The notes under the pieces: model-generated
What the model saw: the letters and a program-made list of their open reading frames with translations, nothing else
Told to the model about the DNA's origin: nothing
Database searches by the model: none
Assembly (NCBI GenBank): GCA_029204225.1
Contig: CM055111.1
Span: forward strand, 45,933,255 to 45,997,254
Length of the DNA: 64,000 nt
Source: Diphasiastrum complanatum
Lineage: Eukaryota > Streptophyta > Lycopodiopsida > Lycopodiales > Lycopodiaceae
Reading direction: 5' to 3'
Position numbers and translations under genes: made by a program
Shown: positions 43,738-56,612 of the stretch, one piece after another
Position numbering within the stretch: the stretch's first letter is position 1
Layout: each line of letters opens with the position of its first letter

Positions 43738-44190
43738 GAGGCATGGTAGAGTCTTCTTCTGATATAGGTGATCCTATTGCAGCCAGTTGGTTTAGCAGCT
43801 ATTTGAACTCGTTCAGATGGTCGCTTACTGAGGTGCCTTCGCTCATTCTGAGTGTCAGTATCTTTTTCCTCAAGAAGAGATGAGTGGACACATCTAAGGT
43901 CTCGTAGATGCTTGTAAGGATATCCCACGGTTCTTTGGAATTGGCGTTGTTTGACATGAGCAATCTGAGTGTCTTTCAAATTCAGGGATACAATGGCAAG
44001 TGCTTTGCCATCCTTTCTTCCCATACTGGAAGCAATTCAGGTTCTACTCGCTTGGGTATTGAACCATTTACGTGCCCCCACAACCCTTTTCGATCAGGAT
44101 CATTCTCATCTTGAACTTCCACATGTGGAAGTCATCACCGTTGAATTTGTTGATCAAGCAGATCTCTGAGGTTGAACCTTCCATAGCGAT
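43738..44190 (-). pseudogene. copia gag N-terminal part (Y1)
   Basis: Minus strand: MEGSTSEICLINKFNGDDFH and MWKFKMRMILIEKG, the standard gag opening, followed by frame-broken gag down to the solo LTR (SEEDSTMPL at the junction). Confidence 0.8.
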
Positions 44191-44276
44191 CGTGTAGCAG
44201 AGATGAAACACAAATAGAAAGAACAGTTCTATAGAGTTAGAATATGTCCTAGACTCTAGTAATCCATTGAACTTCA

Positions 44277-44287
44277 CTCTGATACCA
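44277..44287 (-). promoter_or_regulatory. tRNA-Met primer-binding site (Y1)
   Basis: Minus-strand TGGTATCAGAG, one base from the LTR end. A second match (TGGTATCAGAGC) lies at 44,301-44,312, inside the LTR end. Confidence 0.75.
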
Positions 44288-44288
44288 C

Positions 44289-45437
<1,149 letters not shown>

Positions 45438-45633
45438 CTAAACACATAGAAGTTTTGTTTCATTTTTTAGAGAAAAAGTTCAGAACTAAGATGTTGTACT
45501 AAGTTACTGTCATACAGACAGTAGTTGGCTGATATTTTGATAAAGCCATTGTCTAGAGATAAACATTCTACCCTAGTAGATATGATAAATCTCAATTGTA
45601 GTTTAGATTCATAACAATTAGCTTAAGGGGGAG
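45438..45633 (+). other. 3' end of a plus-strand copia internal region, with polypurine tract
   Basis: Non-coding tail ending in AAGGGGGAG (45,625-45,633), a polypurine tract, directly before LTR start TGTTGGAAT at 45,634. Confidence 0.55.
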
Positions 45634-45642
45634 TGTTGGAAT

Positions 45643-47092
45643 TGATGAGAAGAGGATCATGATATGCTCTGATACCACTGATGAGAAAAAGTGATTGACT
45701 AATGAGAAATTCGTCGGATTCGCAAAACTTTTGCGAAGGCGAATCAATCACGAATCTCTTCAGCTCTGATGGAATTCAGATGCGACCGCTAGACACTGCT
45801 AGTTGAGTCACTCCTACAATCCTCTAGAGTGTAGTCAATCACTGTTGATCTACGGTCATAAATTTAATACAACATTCGACTTAGTTTCAACCAAATTGTG
45901 AAATTTAAATGAATAAGAAAACTTAGACATATGAAATATTAGCATAAGCATTCAACATCCAAGATCAGACACAACAAGAAAATAATCTATATTAATTTTC
46001 TCTGAATTTCTTCAAACAATGCATGCAAATCCATGCAGTGCATTGGCATGAAAGAAACACAATTCTCTCACGAGTAGTAGTCTCACTTCACTAGCGGACA
46101 GTTGGATCTTCTGATGCTAGACAGAATTGTCTTCATGCATAAGCGGACATGTATTCTGTATATCGTCTTGATTGCTTACTAGCATCAGACTTCTTCACTA
46201 TGTTACACTCTGTGTATTCTGTTTTTATCTATATGTCAAGTATGATCCAGTAAGTACGGTCTCTCTGTGTAAATCTAGGATTAGAGTGATTAAGCATCTA
46301 CAACTAACTAGAGAATTACAAGAGTGACAGATTAGCCATGACCTACGGAGTATCTGCTGACGTCATGCCATCAGATCAACATCCAAGATCAGACACAACA
46401 AGAAAATAATCTATATTAATTTTCTTTGAATTTCTTCAAGCACTGCATGCAAATCCACATAGTGCATTGGCATGAAAGAAACACAGTTTTCTCACGAGTA
46501 GTAGTCTTGCTTCACTAGCGGATAGTTGGATCTTCTGATCCTAGATAGAATTGTCTTCGTGCGCAGGTGGACATGTATTTTGTATATCATCTTGATTGCT
46601 TACTAGCATCAGACTTCTTCACTCTGTTACACTCTGTGTATTTTGTTTTTATCTATATGTCAAGTATGATCCAGTAAGTACGGTCTCTCTGTGTAAATCT
46701 AAGATTAGAGTGATTAAGCATCTACAACTAACCAGAGAATTACAAGAGTGACAGATTAGCCACGACCTAGGGAGTATATGCTGATGTCATGCCATCAGAT
46801 CAGATTACTGTACTTATGGGTACTTGCGTGATCTTTGGTGGTACTCCTTGGGGCGTGAGCACTGAACGGGTTTCGTTTATCTCGTCTGTCTTCTTTCGTA
46901 CTGGACCGCGAAGGAATCTCATTCGTGGATCTTTTGTGTTCGCGAACCGTTCATCTTCGTCTCCGTTGACTTTCACATTCGCGAAACTTTTCGTGTTTCG
47001 TGTCTCCAGATGTTCGAGCTCGCGAACATCTTCATTAGGCGAAGGGCTGAAAGCTAGCAAGGCTTTGTAATCAGAAACATTTTGTTTCTTCA
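45643..47092 (-). mobile_element. Near-solo copia LTR of family X with target duplication GGAAT
   Basis: On the minus strand: LTR from TGAAGAAACAAAATG at 47,092 to TTCTCATCA at 45,679, primer-binding site at 45,677-45,666, 14 further bases, and again TTCTCATCA at 45,651-45,643. This is an element whose interior and most of the second LTR were deleted at a short homology. GGAAT flanks it at 45,638-45,642 and 47,093-47,097. It inserted in the family Y LTR 9 bp from its start. Confidence 0.85.
45953..46800 (-). repeat. Tandem duplication of 425 bp inside the family X LTR
   Basis: Two copies (45,953-46,377 and 46,378-46,800), both starting AACATCCAAGATCAGACACA and ending GTCATGCCATCAGATCA, with few substitutions between them. 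The duplication makes up most of the long LTR. Confidence 0.9.
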
Positions 47093-47824
47093 GGAATTTA
47101 ATCTAACTCCTACTCATCCCAACAACCCTTCTTCCTTTTCTCATTTTTACTCTCTCAAATGCAACCTGTAGAAAATGGACTATTTTCCAACAGTCTGCAT
47201 ATTTGAACTAATTGTCGCCACAGTCTGCATTTTTACTCAGATTTTTCCACAGGCAAAAAACCCAACACCCGACACAATCATTTCTTTTACCTTAATTTGC
47301 CATTAAGTGTTTAGCGACACTTATGCAAGTTGTTTTTGGGCCATTTAGGCACTTCCAAAAAAGCGACACTCTTTGCGAAAAATGCGACACTTCATTTTTA
47401 CATGCAGTTTTTGACAGACAACAATTAGGACAATATGACACTATAATTTTACATGCAGTTTTTGACTGATGACGAAAAGAAGAAAAATCCGACACTGCAG
47501 TTTTACACGGGATACTACACATGCGACATTGCAGATTTACATAGGATATTACACAGGCGACACTTTGTAGAAATACACAATATTCCATGTACAGACAGTC
47601 TTCACGTCCCAATAACAACTGTCTAACTAGGCAGTTAATCAGTTGTTAGGCAATCTTGTAAATGTAAATCTAGAATAATGCAAGATCTTCCAGCTGCTAT
47701 AAATGTAATTAAGTGATTGAAGATATGTAGAGTAGTCATTTATAAGTGTCATCATAAGTCATTTGAAAGAGATCAAACGACCAGAACGAGTCTTACAGTT
47801 GCTGACTTCTTAGAGTTAGTGATC

Positions 47825-47826
<2 letters not shown>

Positions 47827-47899
<73 letters not shown>
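47827..47899 (+). repeat. (GA)n microsatellite inside the LTR
   Basis: 73 bp; sits in the same LTR context as the 200-bp (CT)n run at 44,809. Confidence 0.95.
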
Positions 47900-47901
<2 letters not shown>

Positions 47902-48324
47902 CAGAATGAAGCAATTGTTTTGAATCTCTAAGAAGGATCACGCGCTTATTAGCGCAATTGTATTGTGATCTGATCGTTGTTACTACAACTTCATTATACA
48001 GATTCGCTATTGTTCTACATCCTTTTGCATTCTTGTTGAATGATAACTCTCACTCCTCTTACATAAACACTATTATCAGATAATTGTATGGCTGTCTCTA
48101 CATTCTCTTCATACCAGGTTATCAGTATTAAAGGATTGCATGGCTATCTCAGATGCCTAATCGTTTTTCTGCTATCTCTCTTTCACGGTAGTCTAAGACT
48201 CCTATATTAATAGTCTGATTTAACACAAAAGAACAACTCATATACTCCATTCTCTAAGTATTCCATGATCCTGTTTATAAGAATTCTTTGTTTCATCAGT
48301 TGACATCCGAAACATCAACCAATG

Positions 48325-48336
48325 TGGTATCAGAGC
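48325..48336 (+). promoter_or_regulatory. tRNA-Met primer-binding site, plus strand
   Basis: TGGTATCAGAGC directly after the LTR of family Y. No gag follows, so the internal region is lost or strongly diverged. Confidence 0.85.
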
Positions 48337-48697
48337 TGATAATTCAGATTCCATCCAATCCCACAGATGAGCACAAGACAATTGCTATAATAACCGCATA
48401 CTGAAAACTAACTCTTAGTTTTGTAATAGATACGATGATTTGAAGATCATTCGATCGGATATATCAATGTCTCTCATCCACTTCCTCCTAATATAGATGT
48501 ACCACATAAAGAGCACATTGTCAAATGCCAATTGGCTATTACAGCCATAAAGCAGCAATTGCACAAGACAATGTGGGCTATCAGATGCATTTTGAATGGT
48601 AGTAGAATAACCTGCATGGGTTGGTAAATGGAAAAAAGGTGTGGGGTTGCAATTGCATCAGGAAAAGCACAAGAGTCCTTTGTAGCTCCTTGCTTCT

Positions 48698-49210
48698 ATG
48701 GCATTAGATCACAAATCAGGTGAAACAATGCAATTCATGTGGTTATGCCCCAATGACATTACTCACACATGGCAATTAAGCAAATGCATTATAACACCAC
48801 TAGCAAGAAATGAAGAAACATGGTGTGTTGCATCGGGGACTAATCTAAACCAGAAAGAGGTGGACTATCTCAACAAAGGCGGATACATGTTGGAATGCAT
48901 TGAAAGTTGTGGAATTGGATTAGAAGTCTAACATGTAGATGCATCAATGGATCCATCAATGAAAAATAAGAGCAATCCTTCTCAACGAGGAAAGAAAAGG
49001 CAAAGGAATTCAGTTTCAAATGCAGCAAATGAGAGAACAAGAAAAGCAATTGTTTTAAGAGCAAACATTCTCAAAGAGGAGGTAAGGATCAAGAATCAAG
49101 AAGTGGCATTCCACATCCAAAGTTTTGCAACAAATCCAGGTGGTAGGGCATACATAGTCACAATCAATGAATCTTTGTATTGCACATGTGCATTCGTCAA
49201 CCACATCTGA
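48698..49210 (+). pseudogene. Possible MULE/FAR1-type remnant with part of a SWIM motif
   Basis: Two plus-strand frames: MALDHKSGETMQFMWLCPND (48,698-48,931) and MDPSMKNKSNPSQRGKKRQR (48,947-49,210). The second ends with NPGGRAYIVTINESLYCTCA and FVNHI. The Y-x-V-x-x...C-x-C pattern recalls the SWIM zinc finger of MULE transposases and FAR1 proteins, but the second Cys-His pair is not seen. No DDE domain or inverted repeats were found, so this is weak. Confidence 0.25.
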
Positions 49211-49779
49211 CAATACAACAACTATTCTAGATACTCTGTAGGGAGAGAAATGTACCACATGTTTTCTGAGCATAGAATGTGAAAGATGAATCTTTTTTTT
49301 TTATTTATTGGCACTCATCATAGCTAGTGGTAGCTATTGGCATCATGCAAACTTTGTAGTTATGTTAATCATTTGGTTTATATCAATGCGAATCAAGTTT
49401 TTTTGTGTTCAAATAATGAGTTTGAATTTTGTTTTTTGAATAACATCATCTTAGCTACAAATATCAAGTTTTTGTGTGCTCAGCTAATGTATTGGAATTT
49501 TGTCTTGTGAACAACATTATTGTAGCTACAAAATATCACAAGTCATTGTGTGGATCTTGGTGTCAAAGACATCATGGATGGCAATGTAAAATACAATTAC
49601 ATGAAATTTTTTGGCATTTACAGTCTCTTTGTGGTAGGAAGATAGTTCATGGCATTTGAATGTAAAGAGTCACAAAATTTTCACATGTGTTTTGGAATGG
49701 TAATAGAATCCTTATTTGTGGATATATGTAAACTCGCAAATTGCCAAAGCCTTCCCATTTTATTTGAGCTACTTTTAAG

Positions 49780-50055
49780 GAATGATGAACAAGTCCATGC
49801 TTAGCAAAAACTCGTTGAATCCTCGTGTTTTTTACATTTAGACGGAATCTAATCATAGAGATCATGTGGATATTGTCTTGTCATATTCTGCATCTACCTA
49901 CCACCAATGATGAATATCCTAGTAACTTGAAATATATATAGTGCTCCTTGGTCATATTAATATAAGTAATGTTTGTGTTCACACATAGTCGTGAGTTAAC
50001 TAGTTTAAATAAAACATGGACTGGTTTGGGTCCCAAAACAACACATCTTCTCAAT
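49780..50055 (+). repeat. Dispersed repeat, copy 1
   Basis: Shares with 51,390-51,755 a series of blocks in order: GTTGAATCCTCGTGTTTTT, ATCATAGAGATC, CACCAATGATG, TATTAATATAAGTAATGTTT, GTGTTCACA and TAACTAGTT. About 1.6 kb apart, same orientation. Type unknown. Confidence 0.65.
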
Positions 50056-51389
50056 GTTATGTATTGTGTAATTTGCCCCATCCAAAAGTTGGATTAAAAC
50101 TAGCTCCGCTCCGAATGCTAAAACAAGAAATGACTTGAAGCAAGTGTAGCAAACAATGATCACTCTATTGCTTCATTAAAAATGAAAATACAACGCAACT
50201 TAACATTAGCACCCAATCTTATCTTGTACAGTTTCAAAAGCAAAGCTTTAAATGCTCGTGTCAATATTAGCCAAGCTGAAAAAATCTAAGATTGTAATTA
50301 GCATATTTGATCCAAACTTGGTTTATTTTGTAAAAATGTGCTAATGATTTGATGAACCAATCACTATTTTCCTTTGCAAGGGATCTTTGAAATTTTCAAT
50401 CATGATGTGTAGATTTGAAGATGACTAAAGAGGTTGGTTATTTATTAAAGTCAAAGTCTATTATAGGGAGATTTAAAAGCCAGATATTTGAAGAAGTGAC
50501 AAGGATATTGGAGGGACCCTCAAAAGAGATTCTCCCAAACATTGTTTATAGTCATTAATTCAAGTGCAATGCAATGACTACCTTGAGAATCTATACCAAG
50601 AATGCAAGCAGAGTCTTCATAATTTAGACTTTTGAAAGAGTACTCTTTTTTGTTGTTGTATAAGAGCATGTCCAAACGAATAAAAACACAAACTGGAACC
50701 CAATTGGATCCCATTTTCTGAGCTGAGGCCATTTTTCTGATAAGGTGGATAGAAGGGCCTCGTGAAGCAGCATGCTTTTGATCTCTTTCATGAGGAGATA
50801 ACTTCTGAATGGATGGATGGAGTTTGCTATTTTGGGCGGGCCATGGGACTGCTTGGGCAAAATTTTGTTTTAAATTTTGGATTTAGAAAATACATCTAAT
50901 CACAAGTTTGAAGGCCTAAGCAAAAGATGCATGAGAACTGCTCCTACTTGTTCCTCCTCCCTAACTACAAGTATTATGAATACTGATGCTGTAGCCATGA
51001 TAATACACCACATTAGCTTTTCCTCTATACTTTTGCTTCTTGAAGCCAAGGATTGTTTCAATTCATTCCCCAATTCAATGCATACAAGACAATTGTACGT
51101 CTTCTGCTATTCATACAAATGATGGGGGCTTGTTTTAGCTAAACCAATCTAGCTCTAACAAAATCTGAGAGAGTGCATGACCACTCATCAACAGCCTTTG
51201 ATCATCCAACAACTAAATTTCAGAAGAAGAAATCAAATCTGGAGGAAATGGGTGCTATGCCAATAGTGGTTGCCTATTTTTCATCCAATAAGTCTCGACT
51301 TTGATTACTATTGTCCTCATACAAATGGTTATGTATGACTTCGACTCAATGCAACAATGGCTTTTCATCTCAATTCAGCTACTTCCAAG
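50056..51389. other. No gene seen
   Basis: Non-coding; short frames only, with no recognised family. Confidence 0.4.
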
Positions 51390-51755
51390 GAATGATGAAG
51401 AACTCAGTGCTCCATTACAAAAATCCGACCATCTAATGAGAGAAAAAATATTGAATCCTCTCGTGTTTTTCACATTTAGATCAAATTTGATCATAGAGAT
51501 CGTGTGGATGATGACTTGTCAAATCTTATGGTTTTCATGGGGACTAGTTTCTGAGAAAAGAATTCCATGGAAGAGGAAGATCAATATTTTTTTTTAGATT
51601 AAAACTATTGTCTACCTTCCACCAATGATGCACTTCATAGCAACATGAAATATATATCGTGTTGCTGGGTCATGTTAATATAGGTAATGTTTGTGTTCAC
51701 ACGTAGTTGTGAGTCAACTAGTTGAAATAGAACATGGACGACACATCCTTCCAAG
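51390..51755 (+). repeat. Dispersed repeat, copy 2
   Basis: Second copy of the repeat at 49,780, with an inserted stretch around 51,535-51,600. Confidence 0.65.
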
Positions 51756-51798
51756 GGTATGTAATCCTCATCTATATTCATTGATGATAATGTAGTTA

Positions 51799-52687
<889 letters not shown>

Positions 52688-53538
52688 TGTGAAAAATCCA
52701 ACAATTTCACATGTGTGGGAAACCACAACAAATGTTTGAATGATCTTGACCATGCTTTGTGGTGGCACACAGATCACCTGTAGAGCAATCCTGCAATCTA
52801 CCAATAGATATGAGGCTAGAGCACAATCTAGAATGCTACAGATCAAAGCAATACTAATTCCTCACAAATAGAGAGAATGCATAACATAAATAATGTATGA
52901 AGAAGACACCAATATCGAGTTAGAGAGAGAATATCAAAACAAGCAAAATAACATGAGATCCAATTTTGACTCATCATTAGATATGAATGAGAATGATATG
53001 TACATATATAGGAGAGCCAAAATTTGTAGTACTACTTGCATTCAATGCATTCCCTACACCTAATCAAGTGTAAACTACTACCATATTGACACCTAACAAC
53101 TTGCATGCTGAAATTGCACCTAACTCCTACCTACTTTGTTCAAATGTCAAATTCTCAATTATGAACCTAGAAAACTACATGCATGTGTACAATAGTGTTT
53201 GCATGTCTTTCATGTGACTTCCCTAGATGACTTGGACATGTGTAGAACATGTATACTGACTTGCATGTTGCATGCATGCACACTAACTGATTTTGCATGT
53301 AATCTAGTTTTATGCATGTCATCAAATCTAGATCTACCTAACTCAAACTTGCCCTAATCTACAAGGTCATGTGCTCAATTCACATACCTTTGATATATAC
53401 CATCTAGACATTGTGCATGTCATGTAGCTCGAGTTTGTACATACTAGAAAATAATATTTACAACTTGTAAATGCACAAGCAAGATGATTTTCCTCATCAA
53501 CCCCTATAGACAAGTTGGATAGCTTTCTATTCTTCACA
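52688..53538 (-). repeat. copia 3' LTR (851 bp), minus orientation
   Basis: On the minus strand it starts TGTGAAGAATAG at 53,538 after the polypurine tract TAGGAGGAG and ends GGATTTTTCACA at 52,688, with TGTGAA/TTCACA inverted ends. It belongs to the element at 53.6-55.6 kb. Confidence 0.8.
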
Positions 53539-53678
53539 CTCCTCCTAAAAAGTTATCAACTTGGCTTGATCAATTGAACTTGAAATCCTCCAAAGTTCGT
53601 CGAATTGTTGATGAAGAAACTTTTTGTGTGTGTGGATTCTTTGCTTTGAATTTGAATTCAAGATAATCAAAGAATCCA

Positions 53679-54274
53679 TCATAGCAACACCCTTACCATA
53701 ACCATGATAAGATCTGTTTGACAGAAATCTTTTTCTAATGCCTTTGAAAAATATTCCACCAATATGCTACTATGCCAATGTGCCTCCTCCATGCCTGATG
53801 TCGATCCTGGGTTTGCAAAGTCCACATGCATGAAGTTGGCTGCACCAAAATCTGAAAAATCTGAGGCCTTCAAGCCTGATGATGACCACAAAGATCATGT
53901 AGATCAAGATCATACCTTGAGCAATATTCAAGATTAAGCACACTAGCTTCATTAGTCCAAACACTATGAACTCTATCCAAAATGGATCTAATCTTGAAAC
54001 CATACTCAAACTTGATCAAATTCAGGCTAAATACTTTCTTAAGGATGTAAGTGTCCTCATTGGATGTTTCACTTACTCTCAAAAGAAATTCACAATATGC
54101 CTCAAAACATGAAAAAACTCCTTTTTTCAAACTATGAGTACTAAACTCACTCTTGCTCTTACTCAATTTAAGAGCATACAAATGATGGTACAATATCTTG
54201 CTTTCTAGATGTTTTGAAAACATAATTAAGTCACCAATGACAAGAATCAATTTCAAACTAAAGACTTCATTCAA
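53679..54274 (-). other. Conserved copia-associated module, copy D
   Basis: An open 134-codon minus-strand frame: HLESKILYHHLYALKLSKSK, SEFSTHSLKK, then CFEAYCEFLLRVSETSNEDT and YILKKVFSLN. The lead-in matches copy B residue by residue (LESKxLxHxxYALxxxKSKS), and the core matches A, B and C. The frame stays open from the lead-in through the core, unlike B. A less conserved tail reaches 53,679. It directly follows the integrase remnant and precedes the 3' LTR, so it takes the place of RT and RNase H. Confidence 0.6.
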
Positions 54275-54276
54275 AA

Positions 54277-55437
54277 CTAGAATGGTCTTACTTGATCTTT
54301 GAGATAAGCAAATCTCAACTTTGGATCTTCATCCTTCTTTCCTTCCAAGAAACCACATGCAATGCAATAATCTTCAAGAACACTAAGGTACACAACCTTA
54401 GGCTTATAGTTGAACAAGACTCCATATAGTGCACTCCTTCCATTAGCTCCATAACTCCAAAAAGCTTTGCATGATGGAAAATACACATGCGCCATTAAAC
54501 TTGAAGAGACAAGACATAGCCAAATGTAACTTGTGGAACCATCAATAGTACATGCAAAGCAAGAAACACCTTCCTTGCCTACTGATAAAGAAAGATGAAC
54601 ATCCGAATGCTCCAACTCCATAGGATGTTTTGTCTTGGTAGAAGACATCAAATATGGATCCATATGTGATTTTGCCATAGAATAAGCCACTCTTGGCTTG
54701 ATCTCCTTGACTATAATAGGCATAGATCTGAAATTGGTAACATGCAACTTCCTATGCCATAACTCCTTGTAAACATAAGCCATCAATGCAACATCACATG
54801 CACCTGCAATTTCATGCACATTTAGCTTGAAAATGCCTCCATATCTAGACCCACATGCAAGGATCTTATCTTCTTTCTTCATGAAACAACTATTGACATT
54901 GCGTTCCACTTCAAAACCATCATCAAATAACTTTCCAACACTAATCACATTATTTGTGAGATTAGGAACATAAAGTACGTTGGAAAGTGTAAAATTCATA
55001 GAAGATGCAAGATTCAAGGAACAACTTCCAACTCCTTCAATTGCACATGCATCACCAACAACTGTGTATATTGAATCTTTAAGTTCTTGAAAAAGTTCAA
55101 TAGAAATGAAAGAACTCTTGGAGCAGCTCATATGAGTTGTGGCTCCACTATCAATATACAAAGATACATCATTAAAGGATAAAGAGGATAAACTAGACAT
55201 CATGAGAGATGCCTCTTCACAACTTGCATGTGAGTCTTCTATGATAAAATTGGCTTGATCTTCTTGAGTCTTCTTCTTGAAGTTAGAAGAATGAGTTGAA
55301 TCATCTTCTACTCCACCATAGTCTTTGTCCTTTGGTTTGTCCTTTGATTTGTCCTTGGTGAAGGCTTGAGAAAAAACTGTTCTTGCTCCTCCCTCTTGAT
55401 TTGATCTTGGCAAAGTGAGCTTTGCCACAACCACCAT
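54277..55437 (-). pseudogene. copia protease and degraded integrase in one open frame
   Basis: 386 codons. Protease site LYIDSGATTHMSCSKSSFI, then LTNNVISVGKLFDDGFEV, a reduced pre-integrase block (LWHRKLHVTNFRSM; the CxxC part is degraded) and integrase with MELEHSDVHLSLSVGKEG (first Asp). The second Asp region and the Glu region are missing: the frame passes from DGSTSYIWLC straight to the C-terminal part (FWSYGANGRSAL, FNYKPKVVYLSVLEDY). The frame is still open although the enzyme cannot be active. Confidence 0.85.
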
Positions 55438-55568
55438 CCTTCCTTGAAATTGTGCTGATCTTCAGGAATAAGAACATCATGCAGAGCCTCCAAAGATAGT
55501 AGCTCCTCCCTGATAGATAAGATTGCACAAAATTTGCATACTCTTTTGTAGGGTCAAATACCTGCTAT
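55438..55568 (-). pseudogene. copia gag/protease linker, cut by the gypsy element
   Basis: A short coding-like stretch upstream of the 386-codon fr6ame (frames broken), ending where the gypsy LTR begins at 55,569. The rest of gag should lie beyond the right end of the gypsy element, outside the window. Confidence 0.5.
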
Positions 55569-56338
55569 TGTAGTAGCCCTCCCGCCTGTCAACAAGGGTT
55601 AGATCACTGGATAGGCACCTAACTATGCATAGATGCTCCTTTTAGTTAGTTCCTTACTTTTTCCCTAACTCTACACTCCTAAACTACCTTCATCATGATT
55701 GTAGGTGAAAGGAAAGGGAAGATTAGAAGAGATTGAGAAGAGAAGGGAGAAAGAGAGAGATAGAGAGTGAGAGTGGAGGTTAGCTCAAATGCTCCTTATG
55801 CTTGCTAATGGAGAAACATTAACTAAGACAACCAAATAACATGAAAATAGAAAGCAATGAAAAACACAATCAAAAGCATTAGCAAGTAGTGAATAGCAAA
55901 TGAGGATGCTTCTCTCAAAAAAGTGGTAGAGTTTCTTCCTTTTCATTAAGCATGGAAATAGAGTACAAATGGTGTCTTTTTATAAATGAGGAAGGCCCTT
56001 GCCCCAAAATCCTATTGGCTAATATTTACATTGATCCTATCCATTCATCTTGGACCCAACTTGATCCAAGGGTCCACAAAAAGTACATTGAAAATCACAA
56101 GATTCATGTGAGTCCAAAATTGGACCCAACTTTAAAAAAGTAAACTCTAAGTCTAAAATTGACTTTGGGCCTCAAGTTTTATTTTAATTACAAAGGGGCC
56201 CAAGTCTATTATTTTATTTACAACTTAACTTGCGAGCTCATTGAGCCATGGGATTATATGCGTAGGATGCCATGCCCTCGCAACACATTTTATTGGTAGA
56301 TTTTATTTATTTACAATGTGTTGGGAATACCCCCAACA
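55569..56338 (-). repeat. 3' LTR (770 bp) of the gypsy element
   Basis: On the minus strand it starts TGTTGGGGGTATTCCC at 56,338 and ends GGGCTACTACA at 55,569. The last 70 bp or so match 63,922-64,000. The flank GCTAT (55,564-55,568) would be the target duplication; its partner is outside the window. Confidence 0.75.
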
Positions 56339-56612
56339 GGACCCACGACCTGAAGTAGTGCCAGTCCCTCGACACTCTGCCGGTTTAGTAGAGAGTCTTT
56401 TTGGCCTGCTTCTGGTGGATCAGGTAGCTTGTGATGTCTTCCATGAAATTAATGCAGTCCAGTTTCTTCAAGTCCTTGGGTGTGTGAAGAGACAGTCTTG
56501 GTCGACCCACGCTTGGAATCTAAATGTCCAGGGATCGCCAAAGAATGAAGCTCGGTAATAGACTCGAGAGACTAGCAGCTGATCTTCGACTTTGTCGGAG
56601 GCTAGCACCTTA

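Larger units (their letters stand above)
45634..48324 (+). repeat. Plus-strand LTR of family Y, split by a nested element
   Basis: Begins TGTTGGAAT at 45,634, is interrupted at 45,643-47,092, and resumes at 47,098 (TTAATCTAACTCC) to about 48,324 before a primer-binding site. It is the inverted partner of 44,289-45,437. A polypurine tract before it and a primer-binding site after it suggest two elements sharing one LTR. Confidence 0.7.
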
